Of a DNA stretch of 64,000 nt, positions 48,381-55,976 are shown piece after piece. Made by a program: the position numbers and the translations under genes. Position 1 is the first letter of the stretch. Each line of letters starts with the position of its first letter. The stretch is from Azospirillum sp. TSO22-1 (GTDB lineage: Bacteria > Pseudomonadota > Alphaproteobacteria > Azospirillales > Azospirillaceae). The notes beneath the pieces are model-generated. The model was given only the letters and a program-made list of their open reading frames with translations, searched no databases and was not told the origin of the DNA. The stretch is from the NCBI RefSeq assembly GCF_003116015.1, contig NZ_LGQZ01000133.1:19065-83064 (forward strand), in the 5' to 3' direction.

Positions 48381-49595
48381 GTGGAACTCAGCGCGAAGAT
48401 CGCCCAGGACATCTGCGACCACATCGCCCGTGAACTGGAGGTGACCGTCTCCTTCATGGGGCCGGGCGGGACGATCTTCGCCTCCTCCGCCCGCGAGCGC
48501 GTCGGCCAGACGCACGCCACGGCCGCGGAGATCATGGCGCGGCGCATCGACGAGCGCGCGGTCAGCAAGGACGAGGCGGCGCGCTCCGGCGGCACCATGC
48601 GCGAGGGCTTCAACTGCGCGCTCGACCTCGACGGGCAGCGCGTCGCCAGCCTGGGCGTCGCCGCCCCGGTCGAGCAGGCCAAGCGCTACGCCCGCATCGC
48701 CCGGCAGTGGGCGGCCTCGATGATCCGTGCCGAGGTGGCCGAGTCGCAGCGCGCCCAGCTGCTGCACGAGTTGTCCAGCCGGCTGGAACGCGACGTCGGC
48801 GGCGTGGTCGGCGAGGCGGCGGACGTCGCCCGGCGCCTCGACCAGTCGGTCGGCGGCGTGCGCACCGCCAACGCCGAGGTGCGCCGCCAGTCGGCCGAGG
48901 CGGGTTCCGCGGCCCGGGCGCTGGAGACTTCGGTCGGCAGCATCGCCGCCAGCGTCGAGCGGCTGACCGCCACCGCCGGCCGCATCGCCCAGGACACCGC
49001 CAAGGCCCGCGAGATCGGCGCCGCCGCCACCACCGATTCCGAGCGCGCGACCACGGTGATGACCTCGCTGCGCGCCGCCGCCGAGCAGATCGCCAGCGTG
49101 GTCAAGCTGATCAACGCCATCGCCAGCCAGACCAACCTGCTGGCGCTGAACGCCACCATCGAAGCCGCCCGGGCGGGCGAAGCGGGCAAGGGCTTCGCCG
49201 TGGTGGCCAACGAGGTGAAGGCGCTGTCGCGGCAGACCGCCGACGCCACCAAGCAGATCGCCGAGCAGGTCGCCAACCTGCAGCGCGAGACGGCGGCGGT
49301 GGACGACGCGCTGTCGCGCATCCACGGTACCATCCAGTCGATCCAGGGCATCAACGACACCGTCGCCTCGGCCATCGGCGAGCAGACCGGCCTGACCGCC
49401 GCGGTGTCGAACGACCTCGGCCGCTCACGCGACGACGCCGCCCGGGCCGGCCGCAGCATCGCCGACGCCGAGCGCGCCGTGGCCGGCGCCACCGAGACGC
49501 TGGACCAGCTGGGCTCCCTGGCGCAGGGCCTGACCAGCCGCGTCACCGGCCTCGGCGACCGGGTCGGCGAGGTGCTGCGGCAGATGCGGGGGTAA
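48381..49595 (+). CDS. Soluble chemoreceptor: sugar-diacid-recognition (Diacid_rec) domain plus MCP signalling domain
   Basis: The 404-residue protein has no membrane helix. Residues 1 to about 115 match the Diacid_rec domain of CdaR: LSAKIAQDICDHIARELEVT, GPGGTIFASSARERVGQTHA and FNCALDLDGQRVASLGVAAP. The rest is a coiled-coil signalling domain whose tip reads ASQTNLLALNATIEAARAGE and GKGFAVVANEVKALSRQ. It should sense a cytoplasmic acid metabolite and control CheA. No HAMP and no CheR/B tail pentapeptide are seen. It stands alone, convergent with a second chemoreceptor gene. Confidence 0.88.
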   Translation: MELSAKIAQDICDHIARELEVTVSFMGPGGTIFASSARERVGQTHATAAEIMARRIDERAVSKDEAARSGGTMREGFNCALDLDGQRVASLGVAAPVEQAKRYARIARQWAASMIRAEVAESQRAQLLHELSSRLERDVGGVVGEAADVARRLDQSVGGVRTANAEVRRQSAEAGSAARALETSVGSIAASVERLTATAGRIAQDTAKAREIGAAATTDSERATTVMTSLRAAAEQIASVVKLINAIASQTNLLALNATIEAARAGEAGKGFAVVANEVKALSRQTADATKQIAEQVANLQRETAAVDDALSRIHGTIQSIQGINDTVASAIGEQTGLTAAVSNDLGRSRDDAARAGRSIADAERAVAGATETLDQLGSLAQGLTSRVTGLGDRVGEVLRQMRG

Positions 49596-49596
49596 A

Positions 49597-49627
49597 AAGC
49601 CCCTCCCCCCTTGCGGGGGAAGGGCTT
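49597..49627. terminator. GC-rich hairpin between convergent chemoreceptor genes
   Basis: AAGCCCCTCCCCC pairs with GGGGGAAGGGCTT (one mismatch) around CTTGC. With AAAAA before and no long T-run after, it could stop transcription on the minus strand and act weakly on the plus strand. It is also of the REP-like type. Confidence 0.55.
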
Positions 49628-49633
49628 GACCCG

Positions 49634-51316
49634 TCAGGCGGCGCGGATGCCGGAGAGGAAGCGTTCGACCTCGCCCTTCAGCAGATCCGCCTGCCGGGCC
49701 AGTTCGCCCGACGCGCCATGCACCTGCGAGGCCGCCGCGCCGGTGTGCGTCGCCGCCTGGCTGACGTCGGCGACGTTGGTGCTGACGGCGCGGGTGCCGC
49801 CGGCGGCTTCCTGCACGTTGCGGGCGATCTCCGAGGTCGCCGCCCCCTGCTCCTCGATGGCCGAGGCGATGGAGGTCGCCACCTCGCTGACCGTGGCGAT
49901 GGTCCGCCCGATGCCGCCGATCGCCTGTGCCGCACCGTTGGTGGCGCCCTGCATGGCGGCGATCTGCTGGCCGATGTCCTCGGTCGCCTTGGCGGTCTGG
50001 TTGGCCAGCGACTTCACCTCGCTCGCCACCACGGCGAAGCCCTTGCCCATCTCGCCGGCGCGGGCCGCCTCGATGGTGGCGTTCAGCGCCAGCAGGTTGG
50101 TCTGGCTGGCGATGTCCTGGATCAGCTGGACGATCTCGCCGATCCGCTGCGCCTGCTCCACCAGCCCCTGAACGCGGGCGTTGGTCTGGTCGGCCTCGCC
50201 CACCGCCTGGTTGGCGATGGAGGTGGAGCGCGCCACCTGGGCGCTGATCTCGCTGATGGACGCGGTCAGCTCCTCGGTCGCCGACGCCACCGTCTGCACG
50301 TTGGTCGAGGCCTCCTCGGCCGCCGCCGCGGCGGCCGCGGCGCGCTCGTTGGTGCGATGGGCGGTGTCGGTCATGCTCTCGGCGGTGCGTTCCAGCTCGG
50401 TGGTGGCGGAGGCCACGGTGGCGAGGATGCCGCTGACACTCTGCTCGAAGGAGCGGATCAGCCGCTCGACCTCGGCGGCGCGCCGCTCCTTGCCCTGGCG
50501 CTCCTCGGCCGCCGCCGCCTCCAGGCGGACGCGTTCGAGCGCGTTGTCCTTGAAGACCTGGACGGCGCGGGCCATGCCGCCGATCTCGTCGCCGCGCCCG
50601 GCACCCTCCACCGCAACGTCCAGCGTGCCGGCGGCGAGGTCGTGCATGGTGGCGGTGATCCGCTCGATGGGGGCGGCGATGGTCCGGCGCGCCAGCAGGA
50701 TCGCCACGCCGAAGCAGACGACCACACCGGTGCCGGCGACGATCAGCATCCAGGTGATGGCGGCGTTGGCATCGGCGGTCACCTGGTCGGACGCGGCCTG
50801 CATCTGCCGGTCGGCGCGGTCGATCAGCGCGCGGAACTTCAGACGGGCGTCCATGTAGGTCGGGTCGAAGCGCTCCGCCACGGCCTGCTGGGCCGCCGCG
50901 TCGTTGTTCTTCAGGGCGTCCGCCTTGACTTCCTCGGCGACGCGCCTCAGCGCCTCGATGCTCTGGCGCAGAGGCTGCATCTCGGCGCCGATGGCCGGCA
51001 GCGCCGCCATGGCCTTGTCCATGCGCTCGGCGATGCCCCTGGCGTCGCTGTCCAGCGCTTCGATCGCCTTGCGCACCTTCGCCTCGTCCTGCTCGGCGAT
51101 CATCAGGTAGACATCGCGCGCGGTGGCGTTCAGCAGCGAGTTGGAGCGCGCGAGCCACAGCGAGGCCGTGGCCTCGCCGTCGAGGAGCCTGGAGTAGCTC
51201 CGGTCCATGCCCTTCAGCTCGACGAGCGCCGTGGCGGTCAATCCCAAGGCAAGAAGCGCCACCAGGGATAGCGTCAGCAGGATTTTGTTCACAACCCGCA
51301 CGTTGTTCAACGACAT
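49634..51316 (-). CDS. Methyl-accepting chemotaxis protein (4HB sensor, HAMP, MA domain)
   Basis: The 560-residue receptor has TM1 at ILLTLSLVALLALGLTATAL, a four-helix-bundle periplasmic domain (about 35-190), TM2 at WMLIVAGTGVVVCFGVAILL and a HAMP domain (RRTIAAPIERITATMHDLAA). The signalling domain tip is ASQTNLLALNATIEAARAGE then MGKGFAVVASEVKSLANQ. An Ala-rich stretch (RAAAAAAAAEEA) lies in the adaptation helices. Ligand unknown. ATG 51314-51316 has GGGAGGGAC upstream. Confidence 0.93.
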   Translation of the reverse strand: MSLNNVRVVNKILLTLSLVALLALGLTATALVELKGMDRSYSRLLDGEATASLWLARSNSLLNATARDVYLMIAEQDEAKVRKAIEALDSDARGIAERMDKAMAALPAIGAEMQPLRQSIEALRRVAEEVKADALKNNDAAAQQAVAERFDPTYMDARLKFRALIDRADRQMQAASDQVTADANAAITWMLIVAGTGVVVCFGVAILLARRTIAAPIERITATMHDLAAGTLDVAVEGAGRGDEIGGMARAVQVFKDNALERVRLEAAAAEERQGKERRAAEVERLIRSFEQSVSGILATVASATTELERTAESMTDTAHRTNERAAAAAAAAEEASTNVQTVASATEELTASISEISAQVARSTSIANQAVGEADQTNARVQGLVEQAQRIGEIVQLIQDIASQTNLLALNATIEAARAGEMGKGFAVVASEVKSLANQTAKATEDIGQQIAAMQGATNGAAQAIGGIGRTIATVSEVATSIASAIEEQGAATSEIARNVQEAAGGTRAVSTNVADVSQAATHTGAAASQVHGASGELARQADLLKGEVERFLSGIRAA

Positions 51317-51472
51317 GGCGTCCCTCCCAACCGGCCTGAGGCCGGGCGCTGTGTTCTCGCCCCCATAGATTAGACGGCAAATTAAATTTTAGTGAACCCG
51401 GCGCAATGTCACAGCGACCTATACTCATGGTGGAGAACCGCATACGATACGTCCACCGAACGGTAAGGGGCG

Positions 51473-52228
51473 CTATGCGCCGTCCGGCCGCAGGCGCCGG
51501 GCCGCCGGGGCGGCGCCGCCGGGCAGCGGCACGATCAGGCGGCGCTTCACCGGCTGCGACCGGCGCGCCACGCCGGCGAAGATCTGCTTGGACGCCTCGA
51601 TCATGGTGACGCCGGCGAAGGCCTTGAACCAGCGCTCGCCGACCTCCTCCCACGCCGGGGCGGAGCGCAGCAGGAAGCGCGAGCGCACCGGCGGGATGAA
51701 CAGCGCGTGCCCGGTGCGCTCCGGCACGAACATGGTGTCGCGCAGCACTTGCTTGAGCTGCGAGGGCGAATAGGGGAAGCCGTGGCCGAACGGCGTCCAG
51801 TCGGCGCGCGCCCACAGCCCGCGCCGGTTCGGCACCACCGCCAGCAGCCGCCCGCCGCCGGCCAGCACCCGCCAGATCTCGCGCATCATCGGGCGCAGCT
51901 GCTCGGTGCCCTCCAGCCCGTGCACCAGCAGCACGCGGTCCACCGACATGTCGCCGAAGGGCAGCTCCGCCTCGTCGCTGAGGCAGACGATGTTCGGCCC
52001 CTCCTTCGGCCAGTAGCTGATCCCCTGCGAGGCCGGCATCACCGCCAGCACCCGCTCGGCCTCGTCGCGGAAGGGGCGCAGGAACGGCGTGGTGTAGCCG
52101 ACGCCCAGCACGATCTGCCCCCGCAGGTCCGGCCACATCTGGCGGATGCGCCGGCGCACCATGCGCCGCGCCACCTGGCCCAGGCTGGACTCGTAGAACT
52201 CCCGGAGGTCGACAATATCGGTGTACAT
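51473..52228 (-). CDS. SAM-dependent methyltransferase divergent from gloB
   Basis: This 251-residue protein begins MYTDIVDLREFYESSLGQVA and has GQIVLGVGYTTPFLRPFRDE (degenerate SAM loop), ELPFGDMSVDRVLLVHGLEG, and REIWRVLAGGGRLLAVVPNR. FGHGFPYSPSQLKQVLRD is typical of the family that neighbours gloB in alphaproteobacteria. The glycine loop reads GVGYT, weaker than GxGxG. ATG 52226-52228 is chosen because the DLREFY opening is conserved; the SD is poor. Substrate unknown. Confidence 0.85.
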   Translation of the reverse strand: MYTDIVDLREFYESSLGQVARRMVRRRIRQMWPDLRGQIVLGVGYTTPFLRPFRDEAERVLAVMPASQGISYWPKEGPNIVCLSDEAELPFGDMSVDRVLLVHGLEGTEQLRPMMREIWRVLAGGGRLLAVVPNRRGLWARADWTPFGHGFPYSPSQLKQVLRDTMFVPERTGHALFIPPVRSRFLLRSAPAWEEVGERWFKAFAGVTMIEASKQIFAGVARRSQPVKRRLIVPLPGGAAPAARRLRPDGA

Positions 52229-52273
52229 GACGCTCACGGTTCGGCACAGACCCAAGGGGAGGACGGCAACACC

Positions 52274-53029
52274 ATGGAAATCCACCTCGTTCCGGCGTTC
52301 AACGACAATTACATCTACCTGCTCCGCGACGGCGACGATGTCGGCGTCGTGGATCCCGGCGACGCGGCGCCGGTGCTGCGGGAGCTGGAGCGGCGCGGCT
52401 GGCGCCTCACCCACATCCTCAACACCCACCACCACCCCGACCACGTCGGCGGCAACCGGGCGCTGAAGGAGCGCTACGGCTGCCCGGTCATCGGCGCGCG
52501 CGCCGACTCCCACCGCATCCAGGATATGGACATTGCGTTGCAGGATGGCGAGACCGCATCGTTCGGTCCGCACGCGGCGCGCGTCATCGCAATACCCGGC
52601 CACACCTCCGGGCACATCGCCTTCCACTTCGGCGACGCCCGCGCGCTGTTCTGCGGCGACACGCTGTTCGCGCTGGGCTGCGGCCGGCTGTTCGAGGGCA
52701 CCCCAGCGCAGATGTGGGATTCGCTGTCCAGGCTGCGGGATCTCCCCGACGACACCCGCGTCTATTGCGGGCACGAGTACACGCTGTCCAACGCCCGCTT
52801 CGCCGTGACCGTCGATCCGGGCAACCGCGAGCTGGCCGAGCGCTTCGCGACGATCACGGCGCAGCGCGAGCGCGGCGAGCCGACCATCCCCACCGGGCTG
52901 GGCGTCGAGAAGCGCACCAACCCCTTCCTGCGCGCCGACGATCCGGCCGTGCAGGCGGCGGTGGGCATGGCCGGCGCCGACCCGGTGGCGGTGTTCGCCG
53001 AGATCCGCGGGCGCAAGGACCGGTTCTGA
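52274..53029 (+). CDS. gloB: Hydroxyacylglutathione hydrolase (glyoxalase II)
   Basis: The 251-residue metallo-beta-lactamase-fold enzyme hydrolyses S-lactoylglutathione. It begins MEIHLVPAFNDNYIYLLRDG, carries the metal motif THHHPDHVGG, then GHTSGHIAFHFGD and CGDTLFALGCGRLFEGTP. The C-terminal glutathione-binding half has YCGHEYTLSNARFAVTVDP and RTNPFLRADDP. Length is normal. GGGGAGG lies 13 bases before the ATG. Divergent from the methyltransferase with 45 bp between starts. Confidence 0.95.
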   Translation: MEIHLVPAFNDNYIYLLRDGDDVGVVDPGDAAPVLRELERRGWRLTHILNTHHHPDHVGGNRALKERYGCPVIGARADSHRIQDMDIALQDGETASFGPHAARVIAIPGHTSGHIAFHFGDARALFCGDTLFALGCGRLFEGTPAQMWDSLSRLRDLPDDTRVYCGHEYTLSNARFAVTVDPGNRELAERFATITAQRERGEPTIPTGLGVEKRTNPFLRADDPAVQAAVGMAGADPVAVFAEIRGRKDRF

Positions 53030-53090
53030 GGGTTCCCGCACCGGCCGCCCTGCTCTAAGATCCCCGTCCGACAACGGGAGGGACCCATCC

Positions 53091-53693
53091 ATGAAGCTGC
53101 GCTACAGCGCCACCTCGCCCTACGTGCGCAAGGTGATGATGGTCGCCATCGAATGCGGCCTCGACTCCGGCATCGAGCTGGAGAACACCGACGCCTGGTC
53201 GCCGGAGACCGACCTGCCGGACGACAACCCGCTGGGCAAGGTGCCGGCGCTGATCCTGCCGGCCGGCCCGACGCTGTACGACAGCCCGGTGATCTGCGAG
53301 TACCTGGACACCCTGCACGACGGCCCGCGCCTGTTCCCGGCCCCCGGCCCGGCGCGCTGGTCGGCGTTGCGCCAGCAGGCGCTGGCCGACGGCATCTGCG
53401 ACGCCGCCATCCTGCGCCGCCTGGAGGGCAACCGCCCGGACGGCGAGAAGTCGCCCGCCTGGATGGAGCGGCAGCGCGTCGCCGTCGCCCGCGCCTGCGA
53501 CGCGCTGAACTCCTTCGCCGACATGCTGCCGCCGAACCCGACCATCGGCACGCTGGCGATCCTGGCGGCGCTCGGCTACCTCGACTTCCGCTTCGGACAC
53601 GAGGACTGGCGCCCCGGCCGGCCGAAGCTGACGGCGTGGTTCGACAAGGCGTCGGCCCGCGACAGCTACCGCCGCACCCTGCCGCCGGCCTGA
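53091..53693 (+). CDS. Glutathione S-transferase family protein
   Basis: This 200-residue GST has the thioredoxin-like N-domain MKLRYSATSPYVRKVMMVAI (Ser at the GSH-activating position, YSATSPYV) and NPLGKVPALILPAGPTLYDS PVICEYLD in split form (cis-Pro and GSH gamma-Glu site). The helical C-domain includes IGTLAILAALGYLDFRFGHE. It follows gloB by 61 bp in the same direction, consistent with glutathione metabolism. GGGAGG precedes the ATG. Confidence 0.92.
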   Translation: MKLRYSATSPYVRKVMMVAIECGLDSGIELENTDAWSPETDLPDDNPLGKVPALILPAGPTLYDSPVICEYLDTLHDGPRLFPAPGPARWSALRQQALADGICDAAILRRLEGNRPDGEKSPAWMERQRVAVARACDALNSFADMLPPNPTIGTLAILAALGYLDFRFGHEDWRPGRPKLTAWFDKASARDSYRRTLPPA

Positions 53694-53696
53694 CAG

Positions 53697-54128
53697 ATGA
53701 CGGAGGCGCTGACGCCGGAGCGCATCATCGCCACCCTCGGGATGCAGCCGCACCCCGAGGGCGGCCACTACGTCGAGACCTACCGCCACGCGGCCGGCGA
53801 CGGCGGGCGCGGCGTGAAGACCGGCATCTTCTTCCTGCTGCGCGCCGGCGAGCGCTCGCACTGGCACCGGGTGGACGCGGTGGAGATGTGGCACTGGCAC
53901 GCCGGCGGTGCCTTGGAGCTGTCGGTCAGCGAGGACGGCCGCGCGATGACGCGGCACGTGCTGGGCATGGACCTGCTAAGCGGCCAGCGCCCGCAGGCGG
54001 TGGTGCCGCCGCACGCCTGGCAGGCGGCGCGCCCGCTGGAGGGCTGGGTGTTGGTCGGCTGCACCGTCTCCCCGGCGTTCGAGTTCGCCGGGTTCGAGCT
54101 GGCGCCGGAGGGGTGGGAGCCGGGCTGA
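53697..54128 (+). CDS. Cupin DUF985 (YML079-like) protein
   Basis: This 143-residue single-domain cupin has LGMQPHPEGGHYVETYRHA, the DUF985 signature, then TGIFFLLRAGERSHWHRVDA and EMWHWHAGGALELSV (metal-binding His cluster). VVPPHAWQAARPLEGWVLVG and CTVSPAFEFAGFELAPEGW close the barrel. It may bind a sugar nucleotide or similar ligand. The start is 3 bp after the GST stop, so they are co-transcribed. Confidence 0.9.
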   Translation: MTEALTPERIIATLGMQPHPEGGHYVETYRHAAGDGGRGVKTGIFFLLRAGERSHWHRVDAVEMWHWHAGGALELSVSEDGRAMTRHVLGMDLLSGQRPQAVVPPHAWQAARPLEGWVLVGCTVSPAFEFAGFELAPEGWEPG

Positions 54129-54129
54129 T

Positions 54130-55041
54130 TTACCCCCGCGGCCGCAGCACGTCCCAGCTCGCCATCACCGCGCCGCCGACGATCAGCGCGCAGGCCGCCC
54201 ACACGGCCCAGCCCGCCTCGGCGCGGCCGAACAGGATCAGCAGGAAGGTGGACAGCAGCGGCGTCGCGTAGGATAGGGCGCCCAGCGCGCGGATGTCGCC
54301 GCGCTTCACCCCGTGGTCCCAGACGAAGAACGCCGCGCCCACCGGCCCGGTGCCGAGCAGCAGCACCGCCAGCCACTCCATGGCCCCCGGCACCACGGTC
54401 GCCTCGAACGCCAGGTGGCACAGCCCCGCCAGCACCGCGGTGGCCAGGCAGAAGCCGCCCACCGCCTCGGTCGGCACGTGGCCGAAGCGGCGCGACAGCA
54501 CCGAATAGGCCGACCACACCACCGCGCAGGCCGCCGCCGACGCGTAGCCGGGCAGATAGGCCGCGTCGATGCTCAGGCCGCGCCCCTTGCCGGTCACCAG
54601 CAGCGCCGTGCCCGCCAGCCCGAGCAGCCCGCCCAGCACATGCCCCGCCGTCAGCCGGTGCCCCGGCAGCAGCGCCGAGAACAGCACGATCAGCAGCGGC
54701 CACAGGTAGTTCAGCAGGTTGACCTCGACCGCCGCGTCCGGCGCCAGGCGGAAGGCCAGAAAGTAGAAGAAGTGGTAGCCGAACAGCCCGCCGACGCCCA
54801 GCAGCCACACCGGCCAGGGCTGACGCAGCGGCGCCACCACGCCACGCCCGCGCACCACCGCCGCCGCGGTGCCGACCAGGAAGGCCAGCGCAAAGGACAT
54901 GGCGACCAGCTGGAACGGCGGGATGTCCCCCGACAGCGTGGTCAGCAGCGCCAGCGTCGACCACAGCAGGATCGCGAAGCCGCCGATGGCGGTGGCGCGG
55001 CGCACGTGGGCACGGTCGGCCGCCAGGGTGTCGGTGGTCAT
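54130..55041 (-). CDS. DMT-family exporter, YddG-like
   Basis: The 303-residue protein has ten predicted helices and two EamA repeats. GGFAILLWSTLALLTTLSGD, FLAFRLAPDAAVEVNLLNYL and WPLLIVLFSALLPGHRLTAG resemble YddG, an exporter of aromatic amino acids. HGVKRGDIRALGALSYATPL near the end is also typical. ATG 55039-55041 is used; a TTG one codon upstream is possible. It converges with the cupin gene (1-bp gap). Substrate specificity is inferred. Confidence 0.85.
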   Translation of the reverse strand: MTTDTLAADRAHVRRATAIGGFAILLWSTLALLTTLSGDIPPFQLVAMSFALAFLVGTAAAVVRGRGVVAPLRQPWPVWLLGVGGLFGYHFFYFLAFRLAPDAAVEVNLLNYLWPLLIVLFSALLPGHRLTAGHVLGGLLGLAGTALLVTGKGRGLSIDAAYLPGYASAAACAVVWSAYSVLSRRFGHVPTEAVGGFCLATAVLAGLCHLAFEATVVPGAMEWLAVLLLGTGPVGAAFFVWDHGVKRGDIRALGALSYATPLLSTFLLILFGRAEAGWAVWAACALIVGGAVMASWDVLRPRG

Positions 55042-55214
55042 CAAAAGTATCCGAAGTCGGATGAAATACGGCGCTTCCTATAGCGCAGCCGGCGCGCAGC
55101 CGCAACCGCCGTGCGGGCACACGGGAGATGGAGGGACTGCGTCCCCTGGTCACTTGCCGGGCGCGGCGGCGGGAGCCTATACTTTGTGTATACGCGCTCC
55201 ACGAGGCACCCGCC

Positions 55215-55976
55215 ATGCCCCGGTTCCGCACCCTTCCGGCCCTGCTGATCGCGCTCGCCCTGGCGGGCGGCGGCCGTGCGGCGGAGGCCCAGCCCGTCGA
55301 CACCCTGTACTTCAACACCGGCGTCGGCGCCCCCTACGCGCAGGAGGACCGCCAGGGCTTCCTCGACCTGCTGGTGGCGGAGATGTTCGGCCGGCTCGGC
55401 CTGACGGCGCGGATGCAGGTCTACCCCAGCGCCGAGCGGGCGCTGCTCAACGCCAACAGCGGGCTGGACGACGGCGACGCCCTGCGGGTGGCCGGGCTGG
55501 AGGCGATCTACCCCAACCTCGTGCGGGTGCCGGAAAAGGTGATCGACAACAACTTCGTCGCCTATTCGCGCCACCTCGGCATCGCCACGCCGGACTACGA
55601 GGCGCTGCGCCCCTACGGCATCGGCACCATCGTCGGCTGGAAGATCTTCGAGGCCAACCTGGGCGAGGGCTTCCACACCACCCGCGTGCAGGACGCCGAG
55701 CAGCTGTTCACCCTGCTGGCCAAGGACCGCGCCGATGTGGTGCTGTTCGAGGAGTGGCAGGGCCGCTGGATGGCGCGGCGGCTGGGGCTGGCGGTCACCG
55801 TGCTGGAGCCGCCGCTGCACCGCATGGAGATGTTCCTCTACCTGCACCGCAAGCACCAGGGGCTCGTCGACCGCGCGGCGGAGGCGCTGCGCGCCATGAA
55901 GGCGGACGGCGCCTACGACCGCATCGCCGAACGCGCGCTGCGGCACCTGCTGACCACGCCGGAGAAGCGGTCGTGA
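55215..55976 (+). CDS. Periplasmic solute-binding protein (SBP_bac_3-like), sensor partner of a GGDEF-EAL protein
   Basis: The 253-residue exported protein has a signal peptide (MPRFRTLPALLIALALAGGG then RAAEAQP). FNTGVGAPYAQEDRQGFLDL, IGTIVGWKIFEANLGEGF and KDRADVVLFEEWQGRWMARR show the class 3 binding-protein pattern. The C-terminal IAERALRHLL ends the fold. No transporter gene is adjacent; instead its TGA overlaps the GTG of the c-di-GMP gene (GTGA), pointing to a ligand-sensing role. ATG 55215 opens the signal peptide. Confidence 0.85.
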   Translation: MPRFRTLPALLIALALAGGGRAAEAQPVDTLYFNTGVGAPYAQEDRQGFLDLLVAEMFGRLGLTARMQVYPSAERALLNANSGLDDGDALRVAGLEAIYPNLVRVPEKVIDNNFVAYSRHLGIATPDYEALRPYGIGTIVGWKIFEANLGEGFHTTRVQDAEQLFTLLAKDRADVVLFEEWQGRWMARRLGLAVTVLEPPLHRMEMFLYLHRKHQGLVDRAAEALRAMKADGAYDRIAERALRHLLTTPEKRS

